Positions 11,044-20,282 of a DNA stretch of 63,617 nt are shown here, piece by piece (positions within the stretch are counted from its first letter, which is position 1; each line of letters opens with the position of its first letter). The stretch lies in the NCBI GenBank assembly GCA_022824865.1, contig JAJDZD010000080.1, positions 1-63,617 on the forward strand, given 5' to 3'. The translations under genes were made by a program, and so were the position numbers. This stretch comes from Chloroflexota bacterium. GTDB lineage: Bacteria; Chloroflexota; UBA11872. Below the pieces are notes generated by a model that worked only from the letters and a program-made list of their open reading frames with translations, had not been told where the DNA came from and ran no database searches.

Positions 11044-11625
11044 TCAGCCGAATTGGCCGCCGGGCGCACGCCCCAGATAACGCGCTCCGGTCCGTCGGCG
11101 CGTCCACCGTTCGGCCACACGCATGGCCGGGTAGAGCAGCACGGTTGCCCCGGCGTTGACGACCACGGCGCGCGGCAGCCGATCCCAGACTTGCGTTCCC
11201 CAGTCTATGTCGAATCCCAGCAGTTGCAGTGCCAGGACGATAGACGGGTAGTACAGCACCGTGGCGGCGGCGCCGGCTACGACCGGAAACAGTAGATTGG
11301 TTCGGTCGAACTGCCGTCCCTGTCCGCCGATGATGTAGACGAGCAGCGTGAAGAGCAGGGCATTGACGCCCAGCGGCGTGGCCGACAGGAGATCTATCAG
11401 GAGTCCGCCCACGAACCCCCAGTACATGGCCCGCGCATCGTCGCTGATGGTCGCGAGCGCAATCGCAGCCATCAGGACTAGCGCCGGGCGAATGCCGGCG
11501 ATGGCAAAGGACGGAAAGACGGACGTCTGCAACAGGCTGAGCGCGACGATGAGCAGCGCGACGCCGATCGCGCCGGGTCGTATCCAGCCACCGCGCCGGG
11601 GTCGGGGAGCCCGGGCAGTGGTCAT
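11044..11625 (-). CDS. mreD: MreD, rod-shape-determining membrane protein
   Basis: Small polytopic protein of 193 residues with about five membrane segments. The middle carries the MreD-like AMYWGFVGGLLIDLLSATPLGVNAL stretch, with the Asp in a membrane helix that the family shares. It overlaps mreC by ATGA and is followed by mrdA after 15 nt. It is a component of the elongasome. Confidence 0.88.
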   Translation of the reverse strand: MTTARAPRPRRGGWIRPGAIGVALLIVALSLLQTSVFPSFAIAGIRPALVLMAAIALATISDDARAMYWGFVGGLLIDLLSATPLGVNALLFTLLVYIIGGQGRQFDRTNLLFPVVAGAAATVLYYPSIVLALQLLGFDIDWGTQVWDRLPRAVVVNAGATVLLYPAMRVAERWTRRRTGARYLGRAPGGQFG

Positions 11626-12446
11626 GATGACCCCGGCGCACGCTCCAGAACGACCTGGACCACGTCCACACGCTCGGCCCGCACGAACGGCTCGACAGCA
11701 GCTTCGCGGAACACGTTTTCCGGCGACGCAAACACGGAAATGACGCGACCGACGGGCAGCCCGCGGGGAAAGCCGCCGCCGAGGCCGGATGTCACGACGA
11801 GATCACCGATCGCCAGGGGAGCGTCAGGCTCAATTCGGGTCAAAAGCAGACCCCCAGCGTCATCGCCCTCAACGATGCCATCGGCCACGCCATCCTCGCC
11901 CTGCGCTACCGCGTTGACGGCGCTTTGCCTGCTATGGATCGGCAGAACGTCGGCCGATCTGGTTGTGACCGTCAGCACGCGGCCGGCGAGGTTGCCGTTG
12001 GCGATCACGGCCATGCCTACGCGCACCCCGTCCATTGCGCCACGGTCGATGATGAGTGTGTCCAGCACGTCAACGCTGTCGCGCCCGGCCACTCGCGCGG
12101 TCAGCAGGGTGAACTCGGTATTTTGGCGCTGGTAGTCGAGGGCAGCGCGCAGAGCTTCGTTCTCCCGGCGCGTGGCCTGCACGCCCGCGGCCGCCGAACG
12201 CAACTGAACGACTTCATCGCGCAAAGCCTCGTTCTCCGCCCGGAGATCGTTGAACTGCTGGGCATCGGTTAGCGCGGCGGCGGCTCCGGAAGCCAGGCCC
12301 GTCAAAGCTGAGCGGACCGGGGCGATGGCGGCCAGGGCCGCACCCTGCATGGTGGACCCGGCGCCGGTATTGCGCAGCATGGCCAGCACGATGGCGGCGA
12401 CAACCAGAATCAGGAGCAGGAGGACTGACCGCTGTCCGCCGCGCAT
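11622..12446 (-). CDS. mreC: MreC, rod-shape-determining protein
   Basis: Bitopic elongasome scaffold of 274 residues. It has an N-terminal membrane anchor (about 6-24) and then a coiled coil rich in Glu, Arg and Leu (about 60-95, with DLRAENEALRDEVVQLR). The beta-barrel domain has IIDRGAMDGVRVGMAVI and DLVVTSGLGGGFPRGLPVG, typical of the family. It lies between mreB and mreD. Confidence 0.92.
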   Translation of the reverse strand: MRGGQRSVLLLLILVVAAIVLAMLRNTGAGSTMQGAALAAIAPVRSALTGLASGAAAALTDAQQFNDLRAENEALRDEVVQLRSAAAGVQATRRENEALRAALDYQRQNTEFTLLTARVAGRDSVDVLDTLIIDRGAMDGVRVGMAVIANGNLAGRVLTVTTRSADVLPIHSRQSAVNAVAQGEDGVADGIVEGDDAGGLLLTRIEPDAPLAIGDLVVTSGLGGGFPRGLPVGRVISVFASPENVFREAAVEPFVRAERVDVVQVVLERAPGSS

Positions 12447-12457
12447 ACCGATGGCGA

Positions 12458-13513
12458 CTACACGTAGGGCGCGGCGTTCTCCGCGACGAACACTTCGCGA
12501 AAAGCTTCAAGGTTGTGCAAACAGGCGCCGGTTCCACGCACCACCGCTTCCAACGGGTTGTTGGCGATGTGAACGGGAATGTCGGTTTCCTGCTCAATGC
12601 GCTTGTCCAGCCCGCGCAACAGCGCGCCGCCACCCGCGACGGCGATGCCATGTTCCATCACGTCGGCCAGCAATTCAGGGGGCGTGGCTTCGAGGGCGAG
12701 CTTGATGTTCTCCACGATTTCGGTGACCGGGCCGCTGATAGCTTCGCGAATCTGGCCTTCGGTCAGTTCGACCTGCCTCGGGAGGCCCGTTTGCAGGTCG
12801 CGTCCCCGCACGAGCGTCGTTTCTTCCTGGACCCCGGCGGCCGCCGACCCGATGGCGATTTTGCAGGCCTCGGCGGTGCGCTCGCCGATCAGCAGATTGT
12901 GCGAGTTACGGCAGTAGTCGACGATCTGCTCGTCGATCTCGTCGCCGGCGATGCGAATGCTGTGGCTTACCACCACGCCGCCCAGCGAAATGACGGCGAC
13001 TTCGGTGGTCCCTCCACCGATGTCCACGATCATGCTGCCGCTGGCTTCCTGGATCGGCTGCCCGGACCCGATAGCGGCCGCCATTGGCTCCTCAATCAGA
13101 TATACCTCGCGTGCGCCGGCCTGCAGGCTGGCCTCGTGCACGGCGCGCTTTTCCACTTCCGTGACGCCGGAAGGCACGCCCACGATCACACGCGGACGCG
13201 CCGCGATTGGCAGTTCGCCGTGCACCTGGCCGATAAAGTACGAGAGCATGGCGTGGACGGTGTCGAAGTCCGCAATCACGCCGTCCCGTAGGGGACGACT
13301 GGCCACAATGTTCGTCGGCGTCCGTCCGACCATCTTCTTGGCCTCGGCGCCGACGGCCAGCACGCGTGACGTGTGCATGTCAGTCGCCACGACGGACGGC
13401 TCCGCGAGCATAATGCCCCGGTCCTTGACATAAACGAGTGTGTTGGCCGTACCTAGATCAATCCCGAGGTCGCGTGAAAAGAGACCAAGCAGCGCGTTGA
13501 ACGGTCCGAACAT
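12458..13513 (-). CDS. mreB: MreB, actin-like cell-shape protein
   Basis: Bacterial actin of about 351 residues that guides side-wall synthesis, implying a rod-shaped or elongated cell. The phosphate-1 motif LGIDLGTANTLVYVK follows the N terminus, and the phosphate-2 motif VDIGGGTTEVAVISLGG lies in the middle. The adenosine motif is VAGGGALLRGLDKR. I chose the ATG at 13513 (MFGPFNALLGLFSRD), where the family begins; a GTG at 13546 would add 11 residues. It heads the mre-mrd-rodA-thrB operon. Confidence 0.94.
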   Translation of the reverse strand: MFGPFNALLGLFSRDLGIDLGTANTLVYVKDRGIMLAEPSVVATDMHTSRVLAVGAEAKKMVGRTPTNIVASRPLRDGVIADFDTVHAMLSYFIGQVHGELPIAARPRVIVGVPSGVTEVEKRAVHEASLQAGAREVYLIEEPMAAAIGSGQPIQEASGSMIVDIGGGTTEVAVISLGGVVVSHSIRIAGDEIDEQIVDYCRNSHNLLIGERTAEACKIAIGSAAAGVQEETTLVRGRDLQTGLPRQVELTEGQIREAISGPVTEIVENIKLALEATPPELLADVMEHGIAVAGGGALLRGLDKRIEQETDIPVHIANNPLEAVVRGTGACLHNLEAFREVFVAENAAPYV

Positions 13514-13614
13514 CAACGATTCCGGGATGGGGTGAGGCGCGGGCACCGCTGCCTGCGCGTCAGCATAGCCGCAGGGTGACGCCAGACGCGGCCCGGCAGT
13601 GGTTGACGGGTGAG

Positions 13615-16029
13615 CTAATTGCCGTCGATCAGCGCACTGTGCAGCGCTTCCTCAACCGTTGCGACCTCAATGAAGTCGATGTCCTGCCTCACGTGTCGGG
13701 GGAGTTCTGCGAGGTCCTGCCGATTGCCTTGCGGCAACACGAACGTGCGAACCCCCGCTCGGTGCGCGCCCAAGACCTTGGGCTTAATGGAGCCAACGGG
13801 TAGCACCCGGCCCTGCAGCGTGATCTCGCCGGTCAATGTCAGGTCGTGGCGAACCTTCTGGCGCGTGAGTGCCGAAATCAGCGCCACCACAACGGCCAGG
13901 CCGGCTGACGGCCCATCCTTGGGCAAGGCGCCGGACGGCACGTGCACATGCACGTCCAGTTCGGCGAAATCACGGTCGCTGTGCTCCAGTCGGTCGGCCC
14001 GGGCTCGAGCGTAGGTGAGGGCCGCGTGCGCCGACTCTTTCATTACGCTGCCCAGCAGCCCCGTAAGTAGGATCTGGCCGTCTCCTTGGGCCAGTGAAAC
14101 TTCAACCGGCGAAAGGTCACCCCCGGCCGGCGTACTGAATACAGCCATCGCTGCGCCAACGCTCGCTTCGCTCTCGGGCGCTCCGAAGCGAAAACGAGGC
14201 GGCCCAAGCGCGTTGGATACGTCGTTGGGGTGGATGTCCCAGTTCCGATCCGTGCCTTCGGCGCGCGCCAGCGCGCGCTTGCGTGCGACGGCCGCGATGG
14301 ATCGCGTGAGGCCGCGCACCCCGGCTTCGCGAGTGTATTCGCGGATGATGCGGGTGAGCGCGTCGCGCTCGAAGCGGACGGCCTCCGGTTCAAGCCCGTG
14401 CTCCTCGAGTTCCCGCGGAACCAGGAATCGCTCGGCAATCGCGAGCTTCTCGTCCTCCACGTAGCCCGGAAGTTCCACGACCTCCATCCGGTCGATCAGC
14501 GCAGGGGGCAGACCTTCCAGGGAGTTGGCCGTGGCAATGAAGATGACGCGGCTGAGGTCGTAGGGAATCTCCAGGTAGTGGTCGCTGAATGCGGCGTTTT
14601 GCTCGGGGTCAAGCACCTCAAGCAGTGCGGCTGAAGGGTCTCCTCGGAAGTCCACGCCGAGCTTGTCAAGCTCGTCGATCATGAACACGGGATTGACGGT
14701 GCCCGCCTGGCGCATCATTTGCAGGATGCGACCCGGCATGGAACCGATGTAGGTCATGCGATGTCCGCGGATTTCGGCTTCGTCTCGAACGCCGCCAAGC
14801 GAGACGCGCACGAACTTGCGCGACAGCGCTTGGGCAATCGACTGTCCAAGGCTCGTCTTGCCTACCCCGGGTGGACCAACGAAGCACAGAATCGGGCTCC
14901 GCGACTGCCGCGCCAGTCGTCGCACGGCGATGTACTCAAGGAGCCGCTCCTTGACTCGGTCAAGGCCGTGATGATGCGCGTCGAGGATCCGGGCCGCTCG
15001 TTTGATGTCCGTGTTGTCGCGGGTGCGCTTTTTCCAGGGAAGCTCAATCAGCCATTCCAGGTAGTTCCGAACCATGCTCGCCTCGGGTGATCCCGGCGGC
15101 ATGGCGTTGAGACGCTCGATCTCTTTGAGTCCGCGCTCGATCACGGCTGTGGGATAGCGCCCGGCTTCCAGCTTGTCGCGAAACTCGCTGATCTCGGTGT
15201 TCTGCGCGCTGGTCTCGCCCAGTTCCTTCGTAATTGTCCGCAGCTGTTCGCGCAGGATGAACTCACGTTGGTCCTTGTCCACTTCCTCGCGCACGTCGTC
15301 GCGGAGTTGGCGCTCCAGTTCCAGCACCCGAATCTCTTCCTCGAGGACGGTGTGCACGAGCCGCAGGCGCTCCGAGACTTCCCGAATCTCGAGCAGTTCC
15401 TGTTGGGTGCCCGACACCAGGTTGAGCGAGGCCGCCACGATGTCGGCCAGCAAGCCGGGCGTCTCCGCGTTCATCGCACGGATATAGGCCTCGTCAGGCG
15501 TCGTGTCGTTGAGTTCCACGACGCTGTGAAACAGTTCCAGCGTCAGCGGCATCAGATCCCGGGCTTCGGCCGGCGCTTCGTTCAGTTCCTCCACAACCCA
15601 TCCGATCGCCCGGATGAATGGGTGTTCGGAAACCGGGGTGATGGCTCGCACTCGTCGGATGCCTTCGGCCAGCACGCTGGTGCTGCCATCGGGCAACTTG
15701 AGCACGCGTGCGATTTTGGCTTCCGTTCCAACCTCGTGCAGATCGCTAAAGGTCACGGTCTCGGCGTCGGGATCGTGCTGACTGATGGCCAGGACGCGGC
15801 GGTCACGACTCAAGGCCTCCTCGATCGCGGCCAGGGACTGCTCGCGACCCACCACGAACGAGTTCACCGTATCGGGGATTGGGAACAGGGTTTCGCCGCG
15901 CAGGGGCAGCACGGGCAGGTCAACCTCGACGGGTCCGTCGTCGTGAGCGGCAGACTGTCCGGGCGCCGAAATCTCGTCGTGTTCCGGCGCCGTCCGCGGG
16001 TCGTTTCGCAGGACCGTGGTATCGGCCAT
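13615..16029 (-). CDS. lon: Lon, ATP-dependent serine protease
   Basis: Cytosolic AAA+ protease of 804 residues that degrades misfolded and regulatory proteins. The N-terminal substrate domain begins after a disordered acidic stretch of about 35 residues (VEVDLPVLPLRGETLFP). The Walker A motif GPPGVGKTS is near 384-392 and Walker B is FMIDELDKLG. The protease domain has the catalytic Ser in KDGPSAGLAVV (about 708) and Lys in GSIKPKVLGAHRAG (about 751). It lies 5 nt downstream of the PHP gene, so the two are probably co-transcribed. About 100 nt separate it from mreB. Confidence 0.96.
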   Translation of the reverse strand: MADTTVLRNDPRTAPEHDEISAPGQSAAHDDGPVEVDLPVLPLRGETLFPIPDTVNSFVVGREQSLAAIEEALSRDRRVLAISQHDPDAETVTFSDLHEVGTEAKIARVLKLPDGSTSVLAEGIRRVRAITPVSEHPFIRAIGWVVEELNEAPAEARDLMPLTLELFHSVVELNDTTPDEAYIRAMNAETPGLLADIVAASLNLVSGTQQELLEIREVSERLRLVHTVLEEEIRVLELERQLRDDVREEVDKDQREFILREQLRTITKELGETSAQNTEISEFRDKLEAGRYPTAVIERGLKEIERLNAMPPGSPEASMVRNYLEWLIELPWKKRTRDNTDIKRAARILDAHHHGLDRVKERLLEYIAVRRLARQSRSPILCFVGPPGVGKTSLGQSIAQALSRKFVRVSLGGVRDEAEIRGHRMTYIGSMPGRILQMMRQAGTVNPVFMIDELDKLGVDFRGDPSAALLEVLDPEQNAAFSDHYLEIPYDLSRVIFIATANSLEGLPPALIDRMEVVELPGYVEDEKLAIAERFLVPRELEEHGLEPEAVRFERDALTRIIREYTREAGVRGLTRSIAAVARKRALARAEGTDRNWDIHPNDVSNALGPPRFRFGAPESEASVGAAMAVFSTPAGGDLSPVEVSLAQGDGQILLTGLLGSVMKESAHAALTYARARADRLEHSDRDFAELDVHVHVPSGALPKDGPSAGLAVVVALISALTRQKVRHDLTLTGEITLQGRVLPVGSIKPKVLGAHRAGVRTFVLPQGNRQDLAELPRHVRQDIDFIEVATVEEALHSALIDGN

Positions 16030-16034
16030 CAGGC

Positions 16035-16712
16035 TCAGGCGCCTTCCGCGATGGATCGACCCAGCCGAGCCAAGAGCTCAAGCGGATTGTCCACGAGCAC
16101 CGTCTCGGTTTCATCGGCGTCCAGGCCGGCGCCGCGCGCAACCCGGCGGGCCAACGCCTCGGTGAGCAGGTCGCCGGGTTCGTGTGCGTCGCTGTTGACG
16201 AGGAGCTTCGCTCCCGCCTCGCGACACACGTTGGCCACGTGGCCGTTGGTTAGCGAGTGACCGCGCCGGGCCGAGAGTTCAACGAACTTACCGTTCTGCC
16301 GAGCGACATGGCTCAGTTCTGGGCTTAGCAGGCCTGGGTGTACTAAGGCATGCACGTATTCCGACTCCAGGGCCGCGCGGTTGGTGCCCGCGGCTACCGG
16401 CTCCACGATGGTCTCGCCGTGAACGGCGATGAACTCCGCGCCGGCCTCCGCGGCCATACGCGCCACCCGGTCGATCGCGGCCGGAGGCACGTGGGTAAGC
16501 TCCACGCCGGCCAGCGCCACCATGTCCCAGGCCCTCTCCGCCTCCCGGCAATCGCGGGCCAGGGCCTCGACGAGACTCTGCACGTTCGCCGGACTGGCAT
16601 GGTCGGTAATAGCTATGCCCGTGTAACCGGTGACATGGCACCGGCGCAGCAGTTCTATTGGCGACAGAACGCCGTCGCTGAGGAACGTGTGGGTCTGAAA
16701 GTCAAAGAGCAT
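16035..16712 (-). CDS. PHP-domain metal-dependent hydrolase
   Basis: Protein of 225 residues with the PHP (polymerase and histidinol phosphatase) fold. The first metal motif is DFQTHTFLSDG at 4-14, with Gln where many members have His, so DxHxH is DxQxH here. It then has IAITDHAS near 35-42, GVELTHVPP near 73, HGET near 98, and LVNSDAHEPGD near the C terminus. These suggest a phosphoesterase like histidinol-phosphatase; the substrate is unknown. I start at the ATG at 16712 because the residues before it show no family similarity. A predicted promoter lies upstream and lon follows after 5 nt. Confidence 0.82.
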   Translation of the reverse strand: MLFDFQTHTFLSDGVLSPIELLRRCHVTGYTGIAITDHASPANVQSLVEALARDCREAERAWDMVALAGVELTHVPPAAIDRVARMAAEAGAEFIAVHGETIVEPVAAGTNRAALESEYVHALVHPGLLSPELSHVARQNGKFVELSARRGHSLTNGHVANVCREAGAKLLVNSDAHEPGDLLTEALARRVARGAGLDADETETVLVDNPLELLARLGRSIAEGA

Positions 16713-16756
16713 GGTTTCGGCAGCCAGTAGTAGGAATGGCGTCGTGCGCCACTTTG

Positions 16757-16786
16757 ATTCTAGGGAGCGTGGGTGGTGGACTACAA
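16757..16786 (-). promoter_or_regulatory. Predicted promoter for the PHP-lon transcript
   Basis: On the minus strand TTGTAG (16786-16781) and TAGAAT (16762-16757) are separated by 18 nt. The -10 box matches the consensus at 5 of 6 positions; the -35 box is weaker. Transcription would start about 40 nt before the PHP ATG at 16712. Confidence 0.4.
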
Positions 16787-16919
16787 CGTGGCGGATGGTC
16801 GGTTGTCGAGTACCTAGCCAGGCTGCGGTCTCCACATCGGCGACCTGAGTATGCGTTGCCGCCCGTAGTCCATAATCGGTGGCTGCGGGTGGGCGAGCAC
16901 GAGTGAGGCAAACGCGCTG

Positions 16920-17396
16920 ATGGGCCTTGAGCAATATAACCAGGGCTACAACGTCGGGGTGGGCGGCGCCGTGGTCCGCGGTCGCTCCGTGCTGTTCGTC
17001 CGCCGCGCCTCGCGGTACGGGCGGGGCAACTGGCAAATTCCGGGCGGTTTCGTCGAACGCGATGAGACGTTGGATATGGCCGTGGTGCGCGAGGTGCACG
17101 AGGAAACCGGAGTGGAAGCCTCCGTCCAGGGTGTCTTGGCCGTTCGCAGCCGCCGGGACTCCACGAACAGTACGTACGTCGTATTTCTCATGCGGCCGGA
17201 GGCCGGCGAGCCAATGCCCGGCGACGAAGTTGACCGAGCGGAATACCTGACCCTGTCTGAACTGGATGAGTTGGAACAAGTGCCCGAAATCAATCGCGCC
17301 ATCGCCGCGCGAGCGCTTGGCGCCTCACGCAATCTCCTGTATCCGGCCGACGTGGAAAACCCCCGAGGCGGGGAGTACCGGCTGTTTCTCGGCTGA
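16920..17396 (+). CDS. NUDIX hydrolase
   Basis: Protein of 158 residues with a perfect Nudix box at 43-65 (G-x5-E-x7-R-E-V-x-E-E-x-G-V), which binds the metal and hydrolyses nucleoside diphosphate-linked compounds. The N-terminal NVGVGGAVVRGRSVLFVRR is the usual first strand of ADP-ribose or NDP-sugar pyrophosphatase-like members. It is transcribed divergently from the PHP gene and ends 90 nt before the paralog array. The substrate is not deducible. Confidence 0.88.
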   Translation: MGLEQYNQGYNVGVGGAVVRGRSVLFVRRASRYGRGNWQIPGGFVERDETLDMAVVREVHEETGVEASVQGVLAVRSRRDSTNSTYVVFLMRPEAGEPMPGDEVDRAEYLTLSELDELEQVPEINRAIAARALGASRNLLYPADVENPRGGEYRLFLG

Positions 17397-17486
17397 TCGT
17401 TGCGCCCGGAAGTGCCGACATGACGCCTCGAGTCGTCACGTGAAGGGACGATGGGGCAACCGGCGCCCTTGACGGAGGTTGCCTGA

Positions 17487-20282
17487 GTGACGGTTGATCC
17501 GACTGTCATTCCGGGCCTGCTTCTCCTGGGCGTTGAGCTGCTCGCGCTGGCGGCGCTGGGATACGTGGTCGCCCGGGTGGCGCTGCGACAGTCCGACGAC
17601 CTGATGGCGCTGGCGCAGGCGATGGTAATCGGGCCCGCCATTTGGGGGCTGACCGCCAATTTCGCCATGCATCTGGCGCGTGGCCTTGCCGGCGCACTCG
17701 CGGCGTGGGCCATCGTGGGTGCGCTGGCCGCTGTGCTGGCCTGGCGATCACCGACATTGCTGCGGCTGCCGGTCCGAGCTGCGGTTGGGTTCTCTGCGGC
17801 CGCGCTGGCGCTCTTCTGGGTAGTGCTGGCCGGCCGGCAAATGCTGGCTATCCCAGACGACATCAATCACCTGACGCTGGCCGCACAGTTCCGGGCTGGT
17901 GGTTGGCCACCGGCGTTTGCATGGAATCCGGGCGTATCGGCCGCCTACCACCACGGGCTGGACCTGATCGTGGGCCTGCTCGCGCCGCCGTTCGGGCCTG
18001 ACCTCGCGTTTACCACCGAGGTTCTTGGGGCATGGATTTGGGTCAGTCTGGCGCTAATCGTTGGAAGCCTCCTGCGAGCGCGCGGCGGCTGGCTGGCCGC
18101 GGTCGCGCTGACTCCACTGCTCCTGAGCAATGGCATCTGGACCCTGGTGCTCGATGAGCCGCCGGGCATCGTGCAGGCGCTGATCCCGGGAGGGATTCCG
18201 ACGGCGGGCATTCGATCCTCATTCTTCAACGTCGTCTGGCCGCCGGTGGCGTTGCCGTGGTCATTCGTTGAATCTGTGGCGTCACCGCCCAACGTTTGGA
18301 AGCCGTTGTTCGTGCTGGCGTACGCGCTGGCGCTGGTGATCCTCGAGCGGAGCACCCGTCGCGATCGAGGGTCGTGGGCCACCGTGCTCACGCTTGCGGT
18401 CTTGCTGGGATTCCAGGGACTGGTCGACGAGATCATTGCGCTCCTGACGCTGGCAATGTGGGGCGGGTTGGAAGCATGGCAACAGCGTAGGGCGTGGAGG
18501 GCACCGGCCGCCGCTCGGCGCCGTGCGGTCATCGACGCGTTCAGCGGTCCGGCTTTGGCGGCGCTGCTGCTGGCGGTGGGCGGCGGTGTGATTACCAGCG
18601 CGATTGGTTCAACCGCCGGATCGGGCCTGTCGCTTGGCTGGAACGGTGACGCGGTGAGCCGCAATCCGGCTGTTAGCACTCGGATGTTGCCGGGGGGGCT
18701 TGGGCTGCTTTGGCTGGGGCCGCTTCCGATTCTGGGCCTCGCCGTGCTCCTGCATCGGAAGAGCCGCCTCGTGGTGGCGCTGGCCGGCGGGAGCGCGGCG
18801 TCACTTGTCGGCCTGTTCGTGCTGCAATACGAGTTTGGGCAACACGACATCGTTCGCTTTGATGGGCATGCGCGAAATTTCGCGCTATTGGCGTTTCTGC
18901 CGGCCGCTGCGCATCGACTGTCAGTCTTGCGCCCACGTTGGCGTCACGCCGTGGTTGCCCTCGGCGCCCTCCTGGTGCTCTGGCCGACCGTGGCAGAGCC
19001 CGTCCGGAATCTGGAGGTATCCCTCACCCGCCGGCCTCAACTTGCCAACGCGCAGGAAGATCCCGAGAAGTTTCACAACCCGTACCTCAATAGGACCGTC
19101 ATCGTGAAGCCGCTGTCGGTTGAGGTGGCGAGCTATATCACGGCGAGGACACCGGTGGATGCTCGAATCCTGTCGGACACTCCGAATGACCTATCTATCG
19201 CTACGGGTCGCCCCAATGCCTCGGGGCTTGTCGAGTCGCTGCAGTTTCTCTATTTCGAGGGCCCCGAATACCAGGACGCAATCCGCGACCTGGAGCCGGG
19301 GGCGATGCGGCGGCTGGGCATTGAATTCGTTCACGCGTCGGACCGCTGGGTCGCCCGATTGCCTGAACGGGCGCAAGGCCGCCTGCGAGATCCTGACTTA
19401 TTCGAGTTACTGATCCGTGGTCGCGACGACGCGTTCTATCGCGTTCGCTCGGCGTTTCTCGAACAGGACAGTGCCGTTGAATCGTTTGAAGCCCTTCGTC
19501 AAGCGGTACCCGCATCCACCTCGGTTTACCTAGCGCCGTCGAGCGAGCCACTGAGCTGGGTGCGGGCCGCTTCGGCGCTTTCGCACACTCGGCTATTTGG
19601 CGAGTTGCAGACACACATCAGCATGCACTATCGGTCAAACTTCCACAGCGAGCCGGTGGACGATGCGGTGCCGGACCTGGTCGTGCTGCCCCTGCGCGGT
19701 CTGGCCCCTTCGGCCCTTGCGCCCGGACAGCGCGCGCCGATCTGGTGGAACGACGAATTGGCCGTGTATTCGCCTGCCGGCGCCGTGCCAAGGCTGATGG
19801 ACCCGCCCCCGGATCCCTTTCGCGTGCAGCTGTCCGACGTGAAGGCTGATGGAAGAAAGGTCAGCTTTACCGTGGCGTTCTTGAACGAGGCAGCGGATGA
19901 CTGGGTGGGACAGGACTGGCTCGTTACCGCCGTTGACTCGTCGCCTTGGGCCTTTCCAGACCAGTTCGAAAACGACGCCCGACATCGGGGGACGCAGTGG
20001 TATGCGGGGCAAATCGTTCCCACCGACGCGACCGCGACACACCGCTACGAATTCGACCCGCAGGCGGGCCGACTGCAGCATTGGGACCACAACGGTTCAC
20101 TCTCGCCGGTTGCGTCATCCGGCGAATCGCTAAACGCAGGCACCTGGACGTTGGGTGTGCGGCTGCGGCATGACTGGTATGAAGCCGCCTTTATTCCTGT
20201 CTTGAAGATTGTGGTAACCGAGTCGGGCGAGGTGTCGTATCAGGCGTATGAAGGGACGTTGGGAGTTCGGCTGACTCAATGA
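17487..20282 (+). CDS. Paralog P1: GT-C-like polytopic membrane protein, putative glycosyltransferase
   Basis: First gene of the ten-member family, 931 residues, with a GTG start after a GGAGG at 17474-17478. The N terminus MTVDPTVIPG leads into about 12 membrane segments up to residue 500. After the fourth segment a loop holds IPDDINHL (Asp124, His128), then GGWPPAFAWNPG and AYHHG (154-157). A second conserved motif, FDGHARNF, is at about 458-465. The soluble part has TGRPNASG (573-580), FVHASDRWVARLP and DPDLFELL, then PIWWNDE (about 751). The last 150 residues are a beta-rich domain starting near GQDWLV. The acid-bearing early loop resembles GT-C enzymes, which use polyprenyl-phosphate sugars outside the membrane. 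Enzyme activity is inferred. Confidence 0.7.
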   Translation: MTVDPTVIPGLLLLGVELLALAALGYVVARVALRQSDDLMALAQAMVIGPAIWGLTANFAMHLARGLAGALAAWAIVGALAAVLAWRSPTLLRLPVRAAVGFSAAALALFWVVLAGRQMLAIPDDINHLTLAAQFRAGGWPPAFAWNPGVSAAYHHGLDLIVGLLAPPFGPDLAFTTEVLGAWIWVSLALIVGSLLRARGGWLAAVALTPLLLSNGIWTLVLDEPPGIVQALIPGGIPTAGIRSSFFNVVWPPVALPWSFVESVASPPNVWKPLFVLAYALALVILERSTRRDRGSWATVLTLAVLLGFQGLVDEIIALLTLAMWGGLEAWQQRRAWRAPAAARRRAVIDAFSGPALAALLLAVGGGVITSAIGSTAGSGLSLGWNGDAVSRNPAVSTRMLPGGLGLLWLGPLPILGLAVLLHRKSRLVVALAGGSAASLVGLFVLQYEFGQHDIVRFDGHARNFALLAFLPAAAHRLSVLRPRWRHAVVALGALLVLWPTVAEPVRNLEVSLTRRPQLANAQEDPEKFHNPYLNRTVIVKPLSVEVASYITARTPVDARILSDTPNDLSIATGRPNASGLVESLQFLYFEGPEYQDAIRDLEPGAMRRLGIEFVHASDRWVARLPERAQGRLRDPDLFELLIRGRDDAFYRVRSAFLEQDSAVESFEALRQAVPASTSVYLAPSSEPLSWVRAASALSHTRLFGELQTHISMHYRSNFHSEPVDDAVPDLVVLPLRGLAPSALAPGQRAPIWWNDELAVYSPAGAVPRLMDPPPDPFRVQLSDVKADGRKVSFTVAFLNEAADDWVGQDWLVTAVDSSPWAFPDQFENDARHRGTQWYAGQIVPTDATATHRYEFDPQAGRLQHWDHNGSLSPVASSGESLNAGTWTLGVRLRHDWYEAAFIPVLKIVVTESGEVSYQAYEGTLGVRLTQ

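Noticed and set aside
16713..17279. N-terminal extension of the PHP protein
   Set aside because: The frame upstream of 16712 is antisense to the NUDIX gene and crosses the divergent promoter region.
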